This document shows positions 50,646 through 62,402 of a stretch of 64,000 nt of DNA, one piece after another. Position 1 is the stretch's first letter, and the number at the start of each line of letters is the position of its first letter. The notes under the pieces were generated by a model. The model was not told where the DNA came from. It saw only the letters and a program-made list of their open reading frames with translations, and ran no database searches. Origin of the DNA: 34-65-8 sp963529855 (GTDB lineage Bacteria > Pseudomonadota > Alphaproteobacteria > Sphingomonadales > Sphingomonadaceae); contig CAURZK010000002.1 in NCBI GenBank assembly GCA_963529855.1, forward strand, positions 248,001-312,000. Reading direction: 5' to 3'. The position numbers were made by a program, and so were the translations under genes.

Positions 50646-51419
50646 TTACTTTGCGCGCTCCGCCAGAATTGCCAGGCCATCGAGCGTCAGGTCGGTGTCG
50701 ACTGCGTCGAATATGCCGGTATGCTCGTCAAACAGGATCGCGAGGCCGCCCGTCGCGATGACCCGGGCCGGTCGACCGATTTCCGTCCGCATCCGCGCGA
50801 TCAGGCCCTCAATCAATGCCACATAACCCCAATAGACGCCAATCAGCATCTGATCCTCGGTATTGCGTCCGATCACGCTGTCGCTTGCGGGCGCGCGGAT
50901 GGCGATGCGGGGCAATTTCGCGGTGTTGCCAACCAGCGCGTCGAGGGAAAGGTTGATTCCCGGCGCAATGATCCCGCCCTTGTAGGCGCCGTTGAAATCG
51001 ACCGTGTCGAATGTGGTCGCAGTGCCGAAATCGACGACGATCAGGTCGCCGTCGTACTTGGCATGAGCGGCAATCGCATTGAGCGCCCGGTCGGCACCTA
51101 GCGAGCGCGGTTCGTCGACGTCGACAGCGATACCCCATTGCGCCGCGCCCTCCCCGGCAATCAGCGGGGTCAGCCCAAAGTATTTTTCGCCGAGGACGGT
51201 CAGGTTGTGGATCGCCCGCGGGACGACCGAGCCCAGAATGATCTGCCGGATAGCGGAGCGATCCACGCCCTCTATCGCGAGAAGCTGTAGCAGCCAGACT
51301 GCATACTCGTCGCCAGTACGGCGCGGATCGGTAGCAATGCGCCAGCGCGCCTTGATCTCGCGGCACTCGTAGAGCGCGAATACAACGTTGGTGTTGCCGA
51401 CATCGACGGCGAGCAGCAT
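50646..51419 (-). CDS. coaX: Type III pantothenate kinase
   Basis: The 257-residue ASKHA-fold kinase phosphorylates pantothenate, the first step of coenzyme A synthesis. It has the phosphate-1 motif LLAVDVGNTNVVFALYE, SLGADRALNAIAAH and VVDFGTATTFDTVD, plus GGIIAPGINLSLDALVGNTAKLP. It lies between birA and rnj in the same leftward run; the birA-coaX-rnj order downstream of nuoN is common in alphaproteobacteria. Confidence 0.96.
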   Translation of the reverse strand: MLLAVDVGNTNVVFALYECREIKARWRIATDPRRTGDEYAVWLLQLLAIEGVDRSAIRQIILGSVVPRAIHNLTVLGEKYFGLTPLIAGEGAAQWGIAVDVDEPRSLGADRALNAIAAHAKYDGDLIVVDFGTATTFDTVDFNGAYKGGIIAPGINLSLDALVGNTAKLPRIAIRAPASDSVIGRNTEDQMLIGVYWGYVALIEGLIARMRTEIGRPARVIATGGLAILFDEHTGIFDAVDTDLTLDGLAILAERAK

Positions 51420-51432
51420 TGTCCAGGCTCCT

Positions 51433-52143
51433 TCAGACCAGCGTCACGTCACCGGCATGGACGGCACGCGTGGCACCATCGGGCAGTCGGAGCAAGAGCG
51501 ACCCGTCCGCCGCCAGCCCCGCAAATACACCTGCCACCCGCTCAGCCCCGGCGTCGTGAACCGACAGCGGAGTTCCGACCGGCGTTCCCGCCACTTGCCA
51601 GCGCCGCAGCAGAGATTCCAACCCGAATGTTCGCCACCGGTGAAGCTCTCGATCGAAGCTGGCGGCAAGGGCCTGGGCAAACAGATCGCGATCAGGCGGT
51701 GGACCGAACCGGGTAAAAGCGGCGGTTTCCCGATCCGGCAAGTCCGGCGCGCGCGACAGATTCACGCCGATCCCCACGATCACCGCATCACCGACACCTT
51801 CCAGCAGAATTCCTGCCAGCTTGGCGCGGCCGTAAAGCAGATCATTGGGCCATTTGAGCATCAACCGGGTCGGATCGGGCACGAGCGCCGACGCGACTTC
51901 ATGCAGGGCGAGGCCGGTCAGCAACGCTAGCGTGGGCGCCGGCGGGTCGCCATGAGTTCGGTAAACCACGGTCGAACCCATGAAATTTCCGGCGCCGTCG
52001 CTCCAAGAGCGCCCCTGCCGTCCGCGACCGGCCGTCTGGCGATCGGCAACCAACCATTCGCCTTCAAGGACCCGTTCACCTTTGCGGAGACTTTCTGCCA
52101 GGTCGGTGTTCGTCGAACCCGTTTCGGCAACAATACGGATCAA
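51433..52143 (-). CDS. birA: Biotin--[acetyl-CoA-carboxylase] ligase
   Basis: The 236-residue group I biotin protein ligase has no DNA-binding domain, so it is an enzyme without repressor function. The motifs are ETGSTNTDL, TAGRGRQGRSW (biotinyl-AMP loop), LKWPNDLLYG and VGIGVNL. The start is TTG 52143, which overlaps the nuoN stop; no ATG would preserve the ETGSTN motif. It attaches biotin to AccB. Confidence 0.93.
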   Translation of the reverse strand: MIRIVAETGSTNTDLAESLRKGERVLEGEWLVADRQTAGRGRQGRSWSDGAGNFMGSTVVYRTHGDPPAPTLALLTGLALHEVASALVPDPTRLMLKWPNDLLYGRAKLAGILLEGVGDAVIVGIGVNLSRAPDLPDRETAAFTRFGPPPDRDLFAQALAASFDRELHRWRTFGLESLLRRWQVAGTPVGTPLSVHDAGAERVAGVFAGLAADGSLLLRLPDGATRAVHAGDVTLV

Positions 52144-53603
52144 GGCAGCAGGAACAGCGCGCTGGCAGCCTTGTCACTCAGATCGCCGAGCGAACGGGTC
52201 AGCAAGTATCCAAGCGGAGAAATGATCAGCGTAGTTATCAGCAGCAGCGCCCAGTGTGCGCGCGTGCTTTCGCCCACCACGACGTCGGTCGGTGGATCGA
52301 AGAACATCACCTTGATGAACTTGATGTAATAGAATGCGCCGATCACGCTGGCAGCAATGCCGATCGCGGCCAGCAAGACCAGATCCGCTTCCACCGCTGC
52401 CTGGAACACGACGAACTTGGCCCAGAACCCGAACAGGGGAGGAATGCCGGCAAGGCTGAACATCAACGCAAGCAGGCACCAGGCCAGCAGGGGCTTTCGG
52501 GCGGAGAGGCCGGAAATGTCCGCAAACGTTTCGAGCGGGTTGCCATCGGTATCGCGCAGCATGAGGAGCGCGACGAAACTGCCCAGCGTCATCGCCAGGT
52601 AAATCGCGATGTAGACCATCATTGCACTGGCACCGACCACCGTGGCCGTGGCCAGGCCAATCAGGATAAAGCCGACATTGTTGATCGATGAATAGGCGAG
52701 CAGGCGCTTCAGGTTCTGCTGACTGATGGCGCCCAGCGCGCCGACAACGATTGACGCGAGCGCCGCGAAGATCACGATCTGGCGCCAGGCATCGACCTGC
52801 GCGCCGAGCGGGTCGAGCGCGACCCTGGCAATAAGCGCGATCGCCGCTGCCTTCGCCGAAGTGGCAAAGAAGGTCGTCACCGGCGTCGGAGCGCCTTCGT
52901 AAACGTCGGGCGTCCACATGTGGAACGGCACGGCAGCGATCTTGAACGCAAGCCCGGACAGAACGAAAATGACGCCGAACAGCATGCCGGTCGACATGTC
53001 GCCCGACAGTGCAGCACGCACGCCCTCGAAACTGGTCGTGCCGGTGAAACCGTAAAGCAGGCTCATGCCGTACAGCAGGATGCCGCTGGCGAGCGCGCCA
53101 AGCACGAAATACTTGAGACCCGCCTCGGCCGAACGGCTGTCGTTGCGCAGATATGCGGCGAGGACATAAGCGGCCAGGCTGTTGAGCTCGAGGCCGATGT
53201 AGAGTGTCATGAAGTCGCCCGCTGACACCATGATGCTGGCGCCCAGCACCGCGAGCAGCATCAGCACCGGGTATTCCGGCTTCATCGCGCGCAGACAGTC
53301 AAAGAACGCCGGCGCGATCATGAGGCAACCGATGGCGGCGAGATAGATCAGCGCTTTGGCCAGCGCCGCGAAAGCGTCTGCCCGGAACTGTCCGCCGAAA
53401 GCCCAGGTTTCCGGTCCCATGAGCCCCAGATGGAGTGTCGGGAACAACAGCACGCCAGCGCCGAACAACGCCGCGGCGGCCAGGATCGAAACCAGGCGCG
53501 CGGATTTCTCACCGCCCCAGGCTGCGACGATCAACAGCGCAAGGCCTGACAGGCTGAGGACCAGCTCGGGTGCGATGAGGCGAAGTGAAAGGGCGAAGTC
53601 CAT
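52140..53603 (-). CDS. nuoN: NADH-quinone oxidoreductase subunit N
   Basis: The 487-residue antiporter-like membrane subunit of complex I has about 14 helices and a proton channel. Conserved parts are visible: MTLYIGLELNSLAAYVLAA (with the key Glu), KYFVLGALASGILLYGMSLLYG, FKIAAVPFHMWTPDVYEGAP and LLAYSSINNVGFILIG. It is the last nuo gene; its stop overlaps birA. Confidence 0.97.
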   Translation of the reverse strand: MDFALSLRLIAPELVLSLSGLALLIVAAWGGEKSARLVSILAAAALFGAGVLLFPTLHLGLMGPETWAFGGQFRADAFAALAKALIYLAAIGCLMIAPAFFDCLRAMKPEYPVLMLLAVLGASIMVSAGDFMTLYIGLELNSLAAYVLAAYLRNDSRSAEAGLKYFVLGALASGILLYGMSLLYGFTGTTSFEGVRAALSGDMSTGMLFGVIFVLSGLAFKIAAVPFHMWTPDVYEGAPTPVTTFFATSAKAAAIALIARVALDPLGAQVDAWRQIVIFAALASIVVGALGAISQQNLKRLLAYSSINNVGFILIGLATATVVGASAMMVYIAIYLAMTLGSFVALLMLRDTDGNPLETFADISGLSARKPLLAWCLLALMFSLAGIPPLFGFWAKFVVFQAAVEADLVLLAAIGIAASVIGAFYYIKFIKVMFFDPPTDVVVGESTRAHWALLLITTLIISPLGYLLTRSLGDLSDKAASALFLLP

Positions 53604-55149
53604 CAGTGATGCGCCCCTTCATGCGCGATTTCAGGCATGGCGTTGGCTGCCTCAGGACGCGGCGGCCCTGAGCCGATCTGCGCGTCACCTTCCGGCGCAG
53701 CACGCGAGAGGCGTGCATCGAGAGCGGCAATGTCGGCGCGCATGGGTGCAAGGAAGCTTTCAGGATAGACGCCCATCCACAGCACGGCGGCCGCAATCGG
53801 GGCCAGCATGGCCCATTCCCGCGCGTTGAGATCGGGCATGGCAGCAGCGTCGGCGTTCTTCTGGTCGCCGTAGGCAACACGGCGGTAAAGGTAGAGCATG
53901 TATGCTGCGCCCAGAATGATACCGGTCGTGCAGACCAGCGCCACCCAGCTCGACACCTGATAGATGCCTGCCAGGCTGAGGAATTCGCCCACGAAGCCGC
54001 TGGTGCCCGGCAGGCCGATGCTGGCCATCGTGAACAGCAGGAAGAACAGCGAATACTTCGGCATGTTGATGCAGAGCCCGCCGTACCGGTCGATCTCGCG
54101 CGTGTGCAGGCGGTCGTAGATCACGCCCACACACAGGAACAAGGCGCCCGATACCAGCCCGTGGCTGAGCATCACGATCATCGCACCTTCCAGCCCCTGC
54201 ACGTTGAAGGCGAACAGGCCGATGGTGACGATCGCCATGTGCGCGACGGACGAATAGGCGATCAGCTTCTTCATGTCGTGCTGGACCAGCGCGATCAGGC
54301 TGGTGACCACGACTGCAATCATGCTGAGAGCGAAGATGAACCACGCGAATTGCGCGCTCGCTTCGGGGAACATCGGCAGGCTGAAGCGGATGAAGCCGTA
54401 ACCGCCCATCTTGAGCAGCACGCCCGCAAGGATCACCGAACCGGCAGTCGGTGCCTGCACGTGTGCGTCGGGCAGCCAGGTGTGCACTGGCCACATCGGC
54501 ATTTTCACCGCGAAGCTGGCAAAGAAGGCAAGCCACAACCAGGTCTGTGCCCCGGCCGGGAAATCATACTGCATCAACGTCGGGATGTCGGTCGTCCCGG
54601 CCTCGTTCACCATCCACAGCATCGCGACCAGCATCAGCACAGAGCCGAGCAGCGTGTAGAGGAAGAACTTGTAGCTGGCGTAGATACGGTCCGCCCCGCC
54701 CCAGATACCGATGATCAGGTACATCGGGATAAGGCCGGCTTCGAACATGATGTAGAACAGGAACAGATCCTGCGCCGCGAATACGCCGATCATCAGCGTT
54801 TCCATCAACAGAAACGCCGCCATGTATTCGCCGACGCGCTTGTCGATCGCATCCCAGCTGGCGAGGATACAGATCGGCATCAGGAAAACGCTAAGGACGA
54901 TCAGCATCAGAGCTATGCCGTCGATGCCCAGCGCCCACTGGAAGCCGGCAAACAAATCCGCTCTCTCGGTGAACTGCCACTGCGGGCCGCCGATGTCGTA
55001 GTTGGCCCATAGCACGATGCCCAGCGCAAGATTCGCCAGCGTCGCAACCAGCGCGATCATGCGTGCGGGCTTCGCCCCGGAGAATAGGCAGATCGCGGCC
55101 GCGATCAACGGCACCGCGAGCATCGCGGAAAGGATCGGGAAGCCCCCCA

Positions 55150-55150
<1 letters not shown>
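53603..55150 (-). CDS. nuoM: NADH-quinone oxidoreductase subunit M
   Basis: The 515-residue antiporter-like subunit has the conserved FYIMFEAGLIPMYLIIGIWGG (key Glu), KMPMWPVHTWLPDAHVQAPTAG split at the channel Lys, and KKLIAYSSVAHMAIVTIG. The C-terminal tail is soluble and His-rich. It overlaps nuoL and nuoN by one base each. Confidence 0.97.
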
Positions 55151-57210
<2,060 letters not shown>

Positions 57211-57216
57211 CGTGGC

Positions 57217-57522
57217 TTATCCCTTCAGCCGGTCGACGTCGTCGACCGCGATGGTGCCGCGGCCACGGAAATAGATCACCAGGATCGCGAGCCCGATCGC
57301 CGCTTCGCCTGCGGCAACGGTAAGCACGAACATGGCGAAGACCTGTCCGACCATGTCGTTCAGGAAGGCGCTGAACGCGACCAGATTGATGTTCACCGAC
57401 AGCAGGATCAACTCGATCGCCATCAGGATAACGATCACGTTCTTCCGATTGAGGAAGATGCCAAGCACGCCAAGCACGAACAGGATCGCACTGACGACAA
57501 TGTAATGCTCGATGCCGATCAC
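57217..57522 (-). CDS. nuoK: NADH-quinone oxidoreductase subunit K
   Basis: The 101-residue subunit has three membrane helices. Conserved glutamates lie in MAIELILLSVNINLVAFS and VAAGEAAIGLAILVIYF, part of the proton path. The start GTG 57522 overlaps the nuoJ stop. Confidence 0.96.
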   Translation of the reverse strand: MIGIEHYIVVSAILFVLGVLGIFLNRKNVIVILMAIELILLSVNINLVAFSAFLNDMVGQVFAMFVLTVAAGEAAIGLAILVIYFRGRGTIAVDDVDRLKG

Positions 57523-58139
57523 AGCTCGACCCCCTTGCCGATCTCGGGCTGGCGCATGACGGTTGCCTCATCGGCCCGGCGTGCAACCTGCTTGCCGATG
57601 TTCTGGTGGCCCCGGACGGTCTTGGGCGGGCGATGCGTCAGCACGATTGCGCCGACCATCGCCACCAGCAGGATGATGCCGGCGGTTTCGAACAGGAACA
57701 GGTATTCGCCATAAAGTAGCGCGCCCAGGCTTTCGATGTTGCTGCGTCCGACGAGCGGTGCAGCGGCACCCGCCGGCGTGCCGAGGTCGATCGCGCCCGC
57801 ACGGTACGCGCCGATGCCCAGCACCAGCTCCGCCAGCAGCACCAGCGCAATGGCGATGCCGAGCGGGAAATTGCGGATGAAGCCCGCGCGCAGTTCCGCG
57901 AAGTCGATGTCGAGCATCATCACAACGAACAGGAACAGCACCGCGACTGCGCCGACGTAGACCACGACCAGCAGCATCGCGATGAATTCCGCGCCGACCA
58001 GCACCATAAGGCCGGCGGCGTTGAAGAACGCGAGAATCAGCCACAGGACCGAATGCACCGGATTGCGCGCCACGATCACCATGACGGCGCTGGCGAGCAT
58101 CAATGCAGCGAAGAGATAGAAGGCGAAGACCTGAACCAT
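57519..58139 (-). CDS. nuoJ: NADH-quinone oxidoreductase subunit J
   Basis: This is a 206-residue membrane subunit with five helices. The conserved block is EFIAMLLVVVYVGAVAVLFLFV, the pi-bulge helix TM3 involved in coupling. The C-terminal tail is soluble. It is separated from nuoI by 15 bases. Confidence 0.95.
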   Translation of the reverse strand: MVQVFAFYLFAALMLASAVMVIVARNPVHSVLWLILAFFNAAGLMVLVGAEFIAMLLVVVYVGAVAVLFLFVVMMLDIDFAELRAGFIRNFPLGIAIALVLLAELVLGIGAYRAGAIDLGTPAGAAAPLVGRSNIESLGALLYGEYLFLFETAGIILLVAMVGAIVLTHRPPKTVRGHQNIGKQVARRADEATVMRQPEIGKGVEL

Positions 58140-58154
58140 AATTGCGGGCCGCCC

Positions 58155-58640
58155 CTAGCGATAGGGCGCATCGGCTTCAAGGTTCGCGGCGATCGCCCGC
58201 TCCCACTTGTCCCCGTTGGCCAGCAGTTTCGCCTTGTCGTAAAGCAGTTCTTCGCGCGTTTCGGTCGCGTATTCGAAGTTCGGCCCCTCGACGATGGCAT
58301 CCACCGGGCAAGCCTCCTGGCAGAAGCCGCTGTAGATGCACTTGGTCATGTCGATGTCGTAACGCGTGGTGCGGCGGCTGCCATCCTCGCGCGGTTCGGC
58401 CTCGATCGTGATCGCCTGCGCCGGGCACACCGCCTCGCACAGCTTGCACGCGATGCAGCGTTCCTCGCCATTGGGATAGCGGCGCAGCGCATGTTCGCCG
58501 CGGAAGCGCGGGGAAAGCGGGTTCTTCTCGAACGGATAGTTGATCGTCGCCTTGGGCTTGAAGAAATACTTCAGCGTGAGGGCATGCGCCTTCACGATTT
58601 CCCACAGGGTGAACGACTTGATGAGCTGGGCGACGGTCAC
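58155..58640 (-). CDS. nuoI: NADH-quinone oxidoreductase subunit I with Cys-to-Ser change
   Basis: The 161-residue subunit carries clusters N6a and N6b near the quinone site. The first motif is normal: CIACKLCEAVCP (residues 62-72). The second reads CIYSGFCQEACP, where the family has CIYCGFCQEACP, so the ligand at residue 104 is Ser (AGC at 58329-58331) instead of Cys. Ser can sometimes bind a cluster iron, so the protein may still work with a changed potential; a base-calling error is also possible. GTG 58640 overlaps the nuoH stop. Confidence 0.93.
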   Translation of the reverse strand: MTVAQLIKSFTLWEIVKAHALTLKYFFKPKATINYPFEKNPLSPRFRGEHALRRYPNGEERCIACKLCEAVCPAQAITIEAEPREDGSRRTTRYDIDMTKCIYSGFCQEACPVDAIVEGPNFEYATETREELLYDKAKLLANGDKWERAIAANLEADAPYR

Positions 58641-59689
58641 GCGGCGCCTCCATAACGAGTAAACATGAGGTAGCCGCTGACCAGAACCACGAAGATCAGG
58701 CTCAGGGGCAGGAACACCTTCCAGCCCAGGCGCATGAGCTGGTCGTAGCGATAGCGCGGGACGGTCGCCATGACCCAGCTGAACATGAAGAAGAAGAACA
58801 GGATTTTCGCGAACAGCCAGACGATGCCGGGCACGGCATAGAGCGGCTCCCAATCGATCGGCGGCAGCCAGCCACCGAAGAACAGGATCGCGTTCAGCGC
58901 GCACATCAGGAGAATGTTGGCGTATTCCCCGAGCCAGAACAGCGCGAAACTCATGCTCGAGTATTCGGTCTGGTACCCGGCGACGAGCTCGCTCTCCGCC
59001 TCGGTCAAATCGAACGGCACGCGCTGGGTTTCGGCGAGGCTGGAGATGAAGAACATCACCCACATCGGGAACAGCAGCAGGTTGAAGACATAGCCGTTGA
59101 CGATACCCAGCCCGTGCCCGCGCTGCGCCTCGACGATCTCGGAAAGGTTGAACGTGCCAGCCCACAGGACGACGCACACGAGAATGAACCCGATCGAGAC
59201 CTCGTAGGAGATCATCTGTGCCGCGGCGCGCATGGCCGAGAAGAACGGATACTTCGAGTTCGACGCCCACCCGCTCATCACGATGCCGTAGACAGACAGC
59301 GAACTGATCGCGAGGATGTAGAGCAGGCCGACGTTGATGTCGGCGAGCACCACGCCCACGTCGAACGGGATCACTGCCCAGGCAGCAAGCGCAACGGTGA
59401 AGGTCACGATCGGCGCGAGGATGAAGATGCCCTTGTTCGCGGCGCTGGGGATGATGGTTTCCTGTAGGAAGACCTTGAGCCCGTCGGCAAACGACTGGAG
59501 CAACCCGAATGGCCCGACCACGTTGGGTCCCCGCCGCAGGTTGATCGCGGCCCAGACCTTGCGGTCCATGTAGATGATCATGGCGACCGCCAGCATCAGT
59601 GGCAGTGCGATGAGCAGGATCCCGGCAATGGTCGCGACGAACCAAGCCCATTCGTAATTCATGCCGAGGGATTGGAAGAAGGCGGTCAT
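58637..59689 (-). CDS. nuoH: NADH-quinone oxidoreductase subunit H
   Basis: The 350-residue membrane subunit contributes to the quinone chamber. It has conserved DRKVWAAINLRRGPNVVGPF, LQSFADGLKVFLQE, YEVSIGFILV and FDLTEAESELVAGYQTEYSS (acidic loop). Helix count and length are normal. The stop overlaps nuoI (GTGA), and the start overlaps the nuoG stop (ATGA). Confidence 0.97.
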   Translation of the reverse strand: MTAFFQSLGMNYEWAWFVATIAGILLIALPLMLAVAMIIYMDRKVWAAINLRRGPNVVGPFGLLQSFADGLKVFLQETIIPSAANKGIFILAPIVTFTVALAAWAVIPFDVGVVLADINVGLLYILAISSLSVYGIVMSGWASNSKYPFFSAMRAAAQMISYEVSIGFILVCVVLWAGTFNLSEIVEAQRGHGLGIVNGYVFNLLLFPMWVMFFISSLAETQRVPFDLTEAESELVAGYQTEYSSMSFALFWLGEYANILLMCALNAILFFGGWLPPIDWEPLYAVPGIVWLFAKILFFFFMFSWVMATVPRYRYDQLMRLGWKVFLPLSLIFVVLVSGYLMFTRYGGAA

Positions 59690-61695
59690 TCCGCTGCCTC
59701 CAGCGCGTCGATGCTGTGGAGCAATTCAGCGCTGCATTCCTGCATCACGACGCTTGCCCGAGCGATCGGATTGGTGAGGTAGAAATCCCTGATCGGATAG
59801 GCCTCGATCGAGCCCTCGAATTTCGCCGCCGCGTCACCCCGGGGAAGCGCGCCGTAATTCGCCAGACCTTCTTCGCCCAGGGCCGGAACTTCGGCGATCA
59901 TCGCGCTCTGTAATTCGGCAAAGCTGTCGAAGCCGACGGAGACGCCCAGCGCATCGGCCAGCGCGCGCAGGATCGTCCAGTCCTCGCGCGCGTCGCCCGG
60001 AGCAAAGACAGCCTTTTCGGCGAACTGGACCCGCCCTTCTGTGTTGACGTAGGTCCCGTCCTTTTCGGCATAGCTCGCTCCCGGCAGCACGATGTCGGCA
60101 GCATGCGCGCCCTTGTCGCCGTGATGGCCGATGTACACCTTGAGGCTGCCCGCGAATTGCGACCAGTCTACCTCGTCCGCACCCAGCGCCAGCACCACCT
60201 TCGGCGCAGCCTTGGCGACATCAGCGATGCCGCCTTTTTGCGCGTAGCCGAGCATTAGCCCGCCCATCCGGCTTGCCGCCATATGGAGCACGTTGAACCC
60301 GTTCCAGCCATCGCGGACCAGCCCGAGCTTGTCCGTCAGCGCGAGGCAAGCCGCCAATGCGCCCTTGCCCAGCCCTGCCCCGCCCAGGATCAGCGCCGGA
60401 CGCGCCGATTGCTCGAAGGTCGTTGCAATGTCCTTGGACAGTTGTTGCAATACGCCAAGGTCACTTCCGAGGAAGGTCGCAGGGTAGGTCGTATCCCAGT
60501 GGGGACCCACTACGAACACCTTGGCCCCGCGCTTCACCGCCTTGCGCAGCCGCACGTTGACCAGCGGCGCTTCCCAGCGGACATGGCTGCCCACGATCAG
60601 GATCGCATCCGCAGTCTCGATGCCTGCAAGCGTCGAATTGAAATTCACCGCAGCAAGGTTCGCCGTATCGTACGAGAGACCAGTCTGCCGTCCTTCCAGC
60701 AGGTTGGAACCCATCGCGCGCAGCAATGCCTTGGCCGCGAACATCGTTTCGCAGTCGACCAGATCGCCTGCGATCGCGGCTATGCTGCTGCCGGGCTTTG
60801 CCGCAGCGATTGCCGAAAACGCCTCGTCCCAGCTGGCCGGCTGAAGCCTGCCGCCGTTGCGGATCCAGACCTTGTCGAGCCGTCGCCGGGTGAGCCCGTC
60901 GACCATGTAGCGGCCCTTGTCAGACAGCCACTCCTCGTTGACGTCGTCGTTGTTGCGCGGCAGCGCGCGCATGACTTCGCGCCCGCGGCTGTCGAGGCGG
61001 ATGTTCGCCCCGACCGCGTCGGACACGTCGATGCTGAGCGTCTTCTTCAGTTCCCACGGCCGCGCTTCGAACGCGTAGGGGCGCGACGTCAGTGCTCCGA
61101 CAGGGCACAGGTCGATCACGTTGGCCGAAAGCTCGTGCTTCACCGCCTGTTCGAGATAGGTGGTGATCTGCATATCCTCGCCGCGGTAGAGCGCGCCGAT
61201 TTCATCCACGCCCGCGATCTCTTCCGAGAAACGCACGCAGCGGGTGCAGTGGATGCAGCGGGTCATGACCGTCTTGATCAGCGGACCCATGTACTTCTCG
61301 GTAACGGCGCGCTTGTTCTCGTCATAGCGCGAGCCGCCGCGCCCGTAGGCCACCGACTGGTCCTGCAGGTCGCATTCGCCGCCCTGGTCGCAGATCGGGC
61401 AATCGAGCGGGTGGTTGATGAGGAGAAACTCCATCACCCCTTCGCGCGCAGTCTTCACCATCGGACTGTCGGTGCGGATTTCCTGACCCTCGGTGGCAGG
61501 CAGCGCGCAGCTTGCCTGCGGCTTGGGCGGGCCGGGCTTAACCTCGACCAGGCACATGCGGCAGTTGCCGGCGATGCTCAGCCGCTCGTGATAGCAGAAG
61601 CGCGGGATTTCCTTGCCGGCAAGCTCGCACGCCTGCAGCACGGTCGCGCCGTCTGGAACCTCGATTTCCTGACCGTCTACGGTGACTTTAGGCAT
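59686..61695 (-). CDS. nuoG: NADH-quinone oxidoreductase subunit G
   Basis: The 669-residue peripheral subunit holds clusters N1b, N4 and N5. Visible ligands are GNCRMCLVE (2Fe-2S), HPLDCPICDQGGECDLQDQ (His-ligated N5), RCIHCTRCVRF and IDLCPVGALTSRPYAF. The C-terminal molybdopterin-oxidoreductase-like domain is present without cofactor residues. The gap before the next upstream gene is 86 bases, the longest in the nuo run. Confidence 0.97.
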   Translation of the reverse strand: MPKVTVDGQEIEVPDGATVLQACELAGKEIPRFCYHERLSIAGNCRMCLVEVKPGPPKPQASCALPATEGQEIRTDSPMVKTAREGVMEFLLINHPLDCPICDQGGECDLQDQSVAYGRGGSRYDENKRAVTEKYMGPLIKTVMTRCIHCTRCVRFSEEIAGVDEIGALYRGEDMQITTYLEQAVKHELSANVIDLCPVGALTSRPYAFEARPWELKKTLSIDVSDAVGANIRLDSRGREVMRALPRNNDDVNEEWLSDKGRYMVDGLTRRRLDKVWIRNGGRLQPASWDEAFSAIAAAKPGSSIAAIAGDLVDCETMFAAKALLRAMGSNLLEGRQTGLSYDTANLAAVNFNSTLAGIETADAILIVGSHVRWEAPLVNVRLRKAVKRGAKVFVVGPHWDTTYPATFLGSDLGVLQQLSKDIATTFEQSARPALILGGAGLGKGALAACLALTDKLGLVRDGWNGFNVLHMAASRMGGLMLGYAQKGGIADVAKAAPKVVLALGADEVDWSQFAGSLKVYIGHHGDKGAHAADIVLPGASYAEKDGTYVNTEGRVQFAEKAVFAPGDAREDWTILRALADALGVSVGFDSFAELQSAMIAEVPALGEEGLANYGALPRGDAAAKFEGSIEAYPIRDFYLTNPIARASVVMQECSAELLHSIDALEAAE

Positions 61696-61781
61696 TACGC
61701 GTCAATTCCGTTCAATCGTCGTGCCGACAGCGGCGTGATCCGTTGCTCTGTTACGGCCAGGGTGATGCTTCCGCGCGCCAC

Positions 61782-62402
61782 CTAGGCCCCCTGTGCCGCC
61801 AACAGGCGGAACGACGCGGTTGCCAGCATGGAGCGCAAGCCCAAAGCAGACGCCTCCAGTTTCCGGCCCTTGGCAGCGCAAATATCGACTACCGGCGCCA
61901 AGGCAGCCAGTGCCTTGTCTTCCTCGGACGAGGAAGAGGGTGTTGCGAAAAGGGCGGCGACTTGCTGCGGTGCACCGCGAACCGTGCACATCGCGATTGT
62001 GTCCGTGGGCGAGTATGTCTCGGGAATCTTGCCGACCACAGCCCGCGTAAGCCGGGTGAGCAAGGGCTGCGCGTCCTGCTCCATCATCCGTTCTGCCAGG
62101 CCGCCGGCAAAAGGCAGACCGCCCAGTTCGATCCGGCGATACTCGCCTGGCATCGCCTGGAAGCACCGCGATGACACGCGCGTCTTGGCAAGCGCCAGCA
62201 TCTCGGAACGATATTCGCGCGATGTGAAATCGCGCGCGAGTGCCTTGCCGACACGCTCTGGATTTTCGTCCGCGATGCAGGTCGTCCACGCCTCGATTGC
62301 GGCGCGTTGCTTGGTAACGTCGGTTTCCTTGCGAACCGGCTGTGCGGCAACTGAACTGCCTATCAGGCCAAACAGCGCGGCGAGTACGGCGAAACGCATC
62401 AT
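61782..62402 (-). CDS. Small secreted protein gene inserted between nuoF and nuoG
   Basis: The 206-residue protein starts at ATG 62402 overlapping the nuoF stop. Residues 1-20 form a signal peptide (FAVLAALFGLIGSSVAAQP). The mature part has four cysteines (Cys at about 42, 79, 138 and 174) and is mixed helical, with the segment KIPETYSPTDTIAMCTV. I recognise no family. Coupled translation with nuoF suggests co-expression, but a periplasmic role for complex I is not established. Confidence 0.75.
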   Translation of the reverse strand: MMRFAVLAALFGLIGSSVAAQPVRKETDVTKQRAAIEAWTTCIADENPERVGKALARDFTSREYRSEMLALAKTRVSSRCFQAMPGEYRRIELGGLPFAGGLAERMMEQDAQPLLTRLTRAVVGKIPETYSPTDTIAMCTVRGAPQQVAALFATPSSSSEEDKALAALAPVVDICAAKGRKLEASALGLRSMLATASFRLLAAQGA

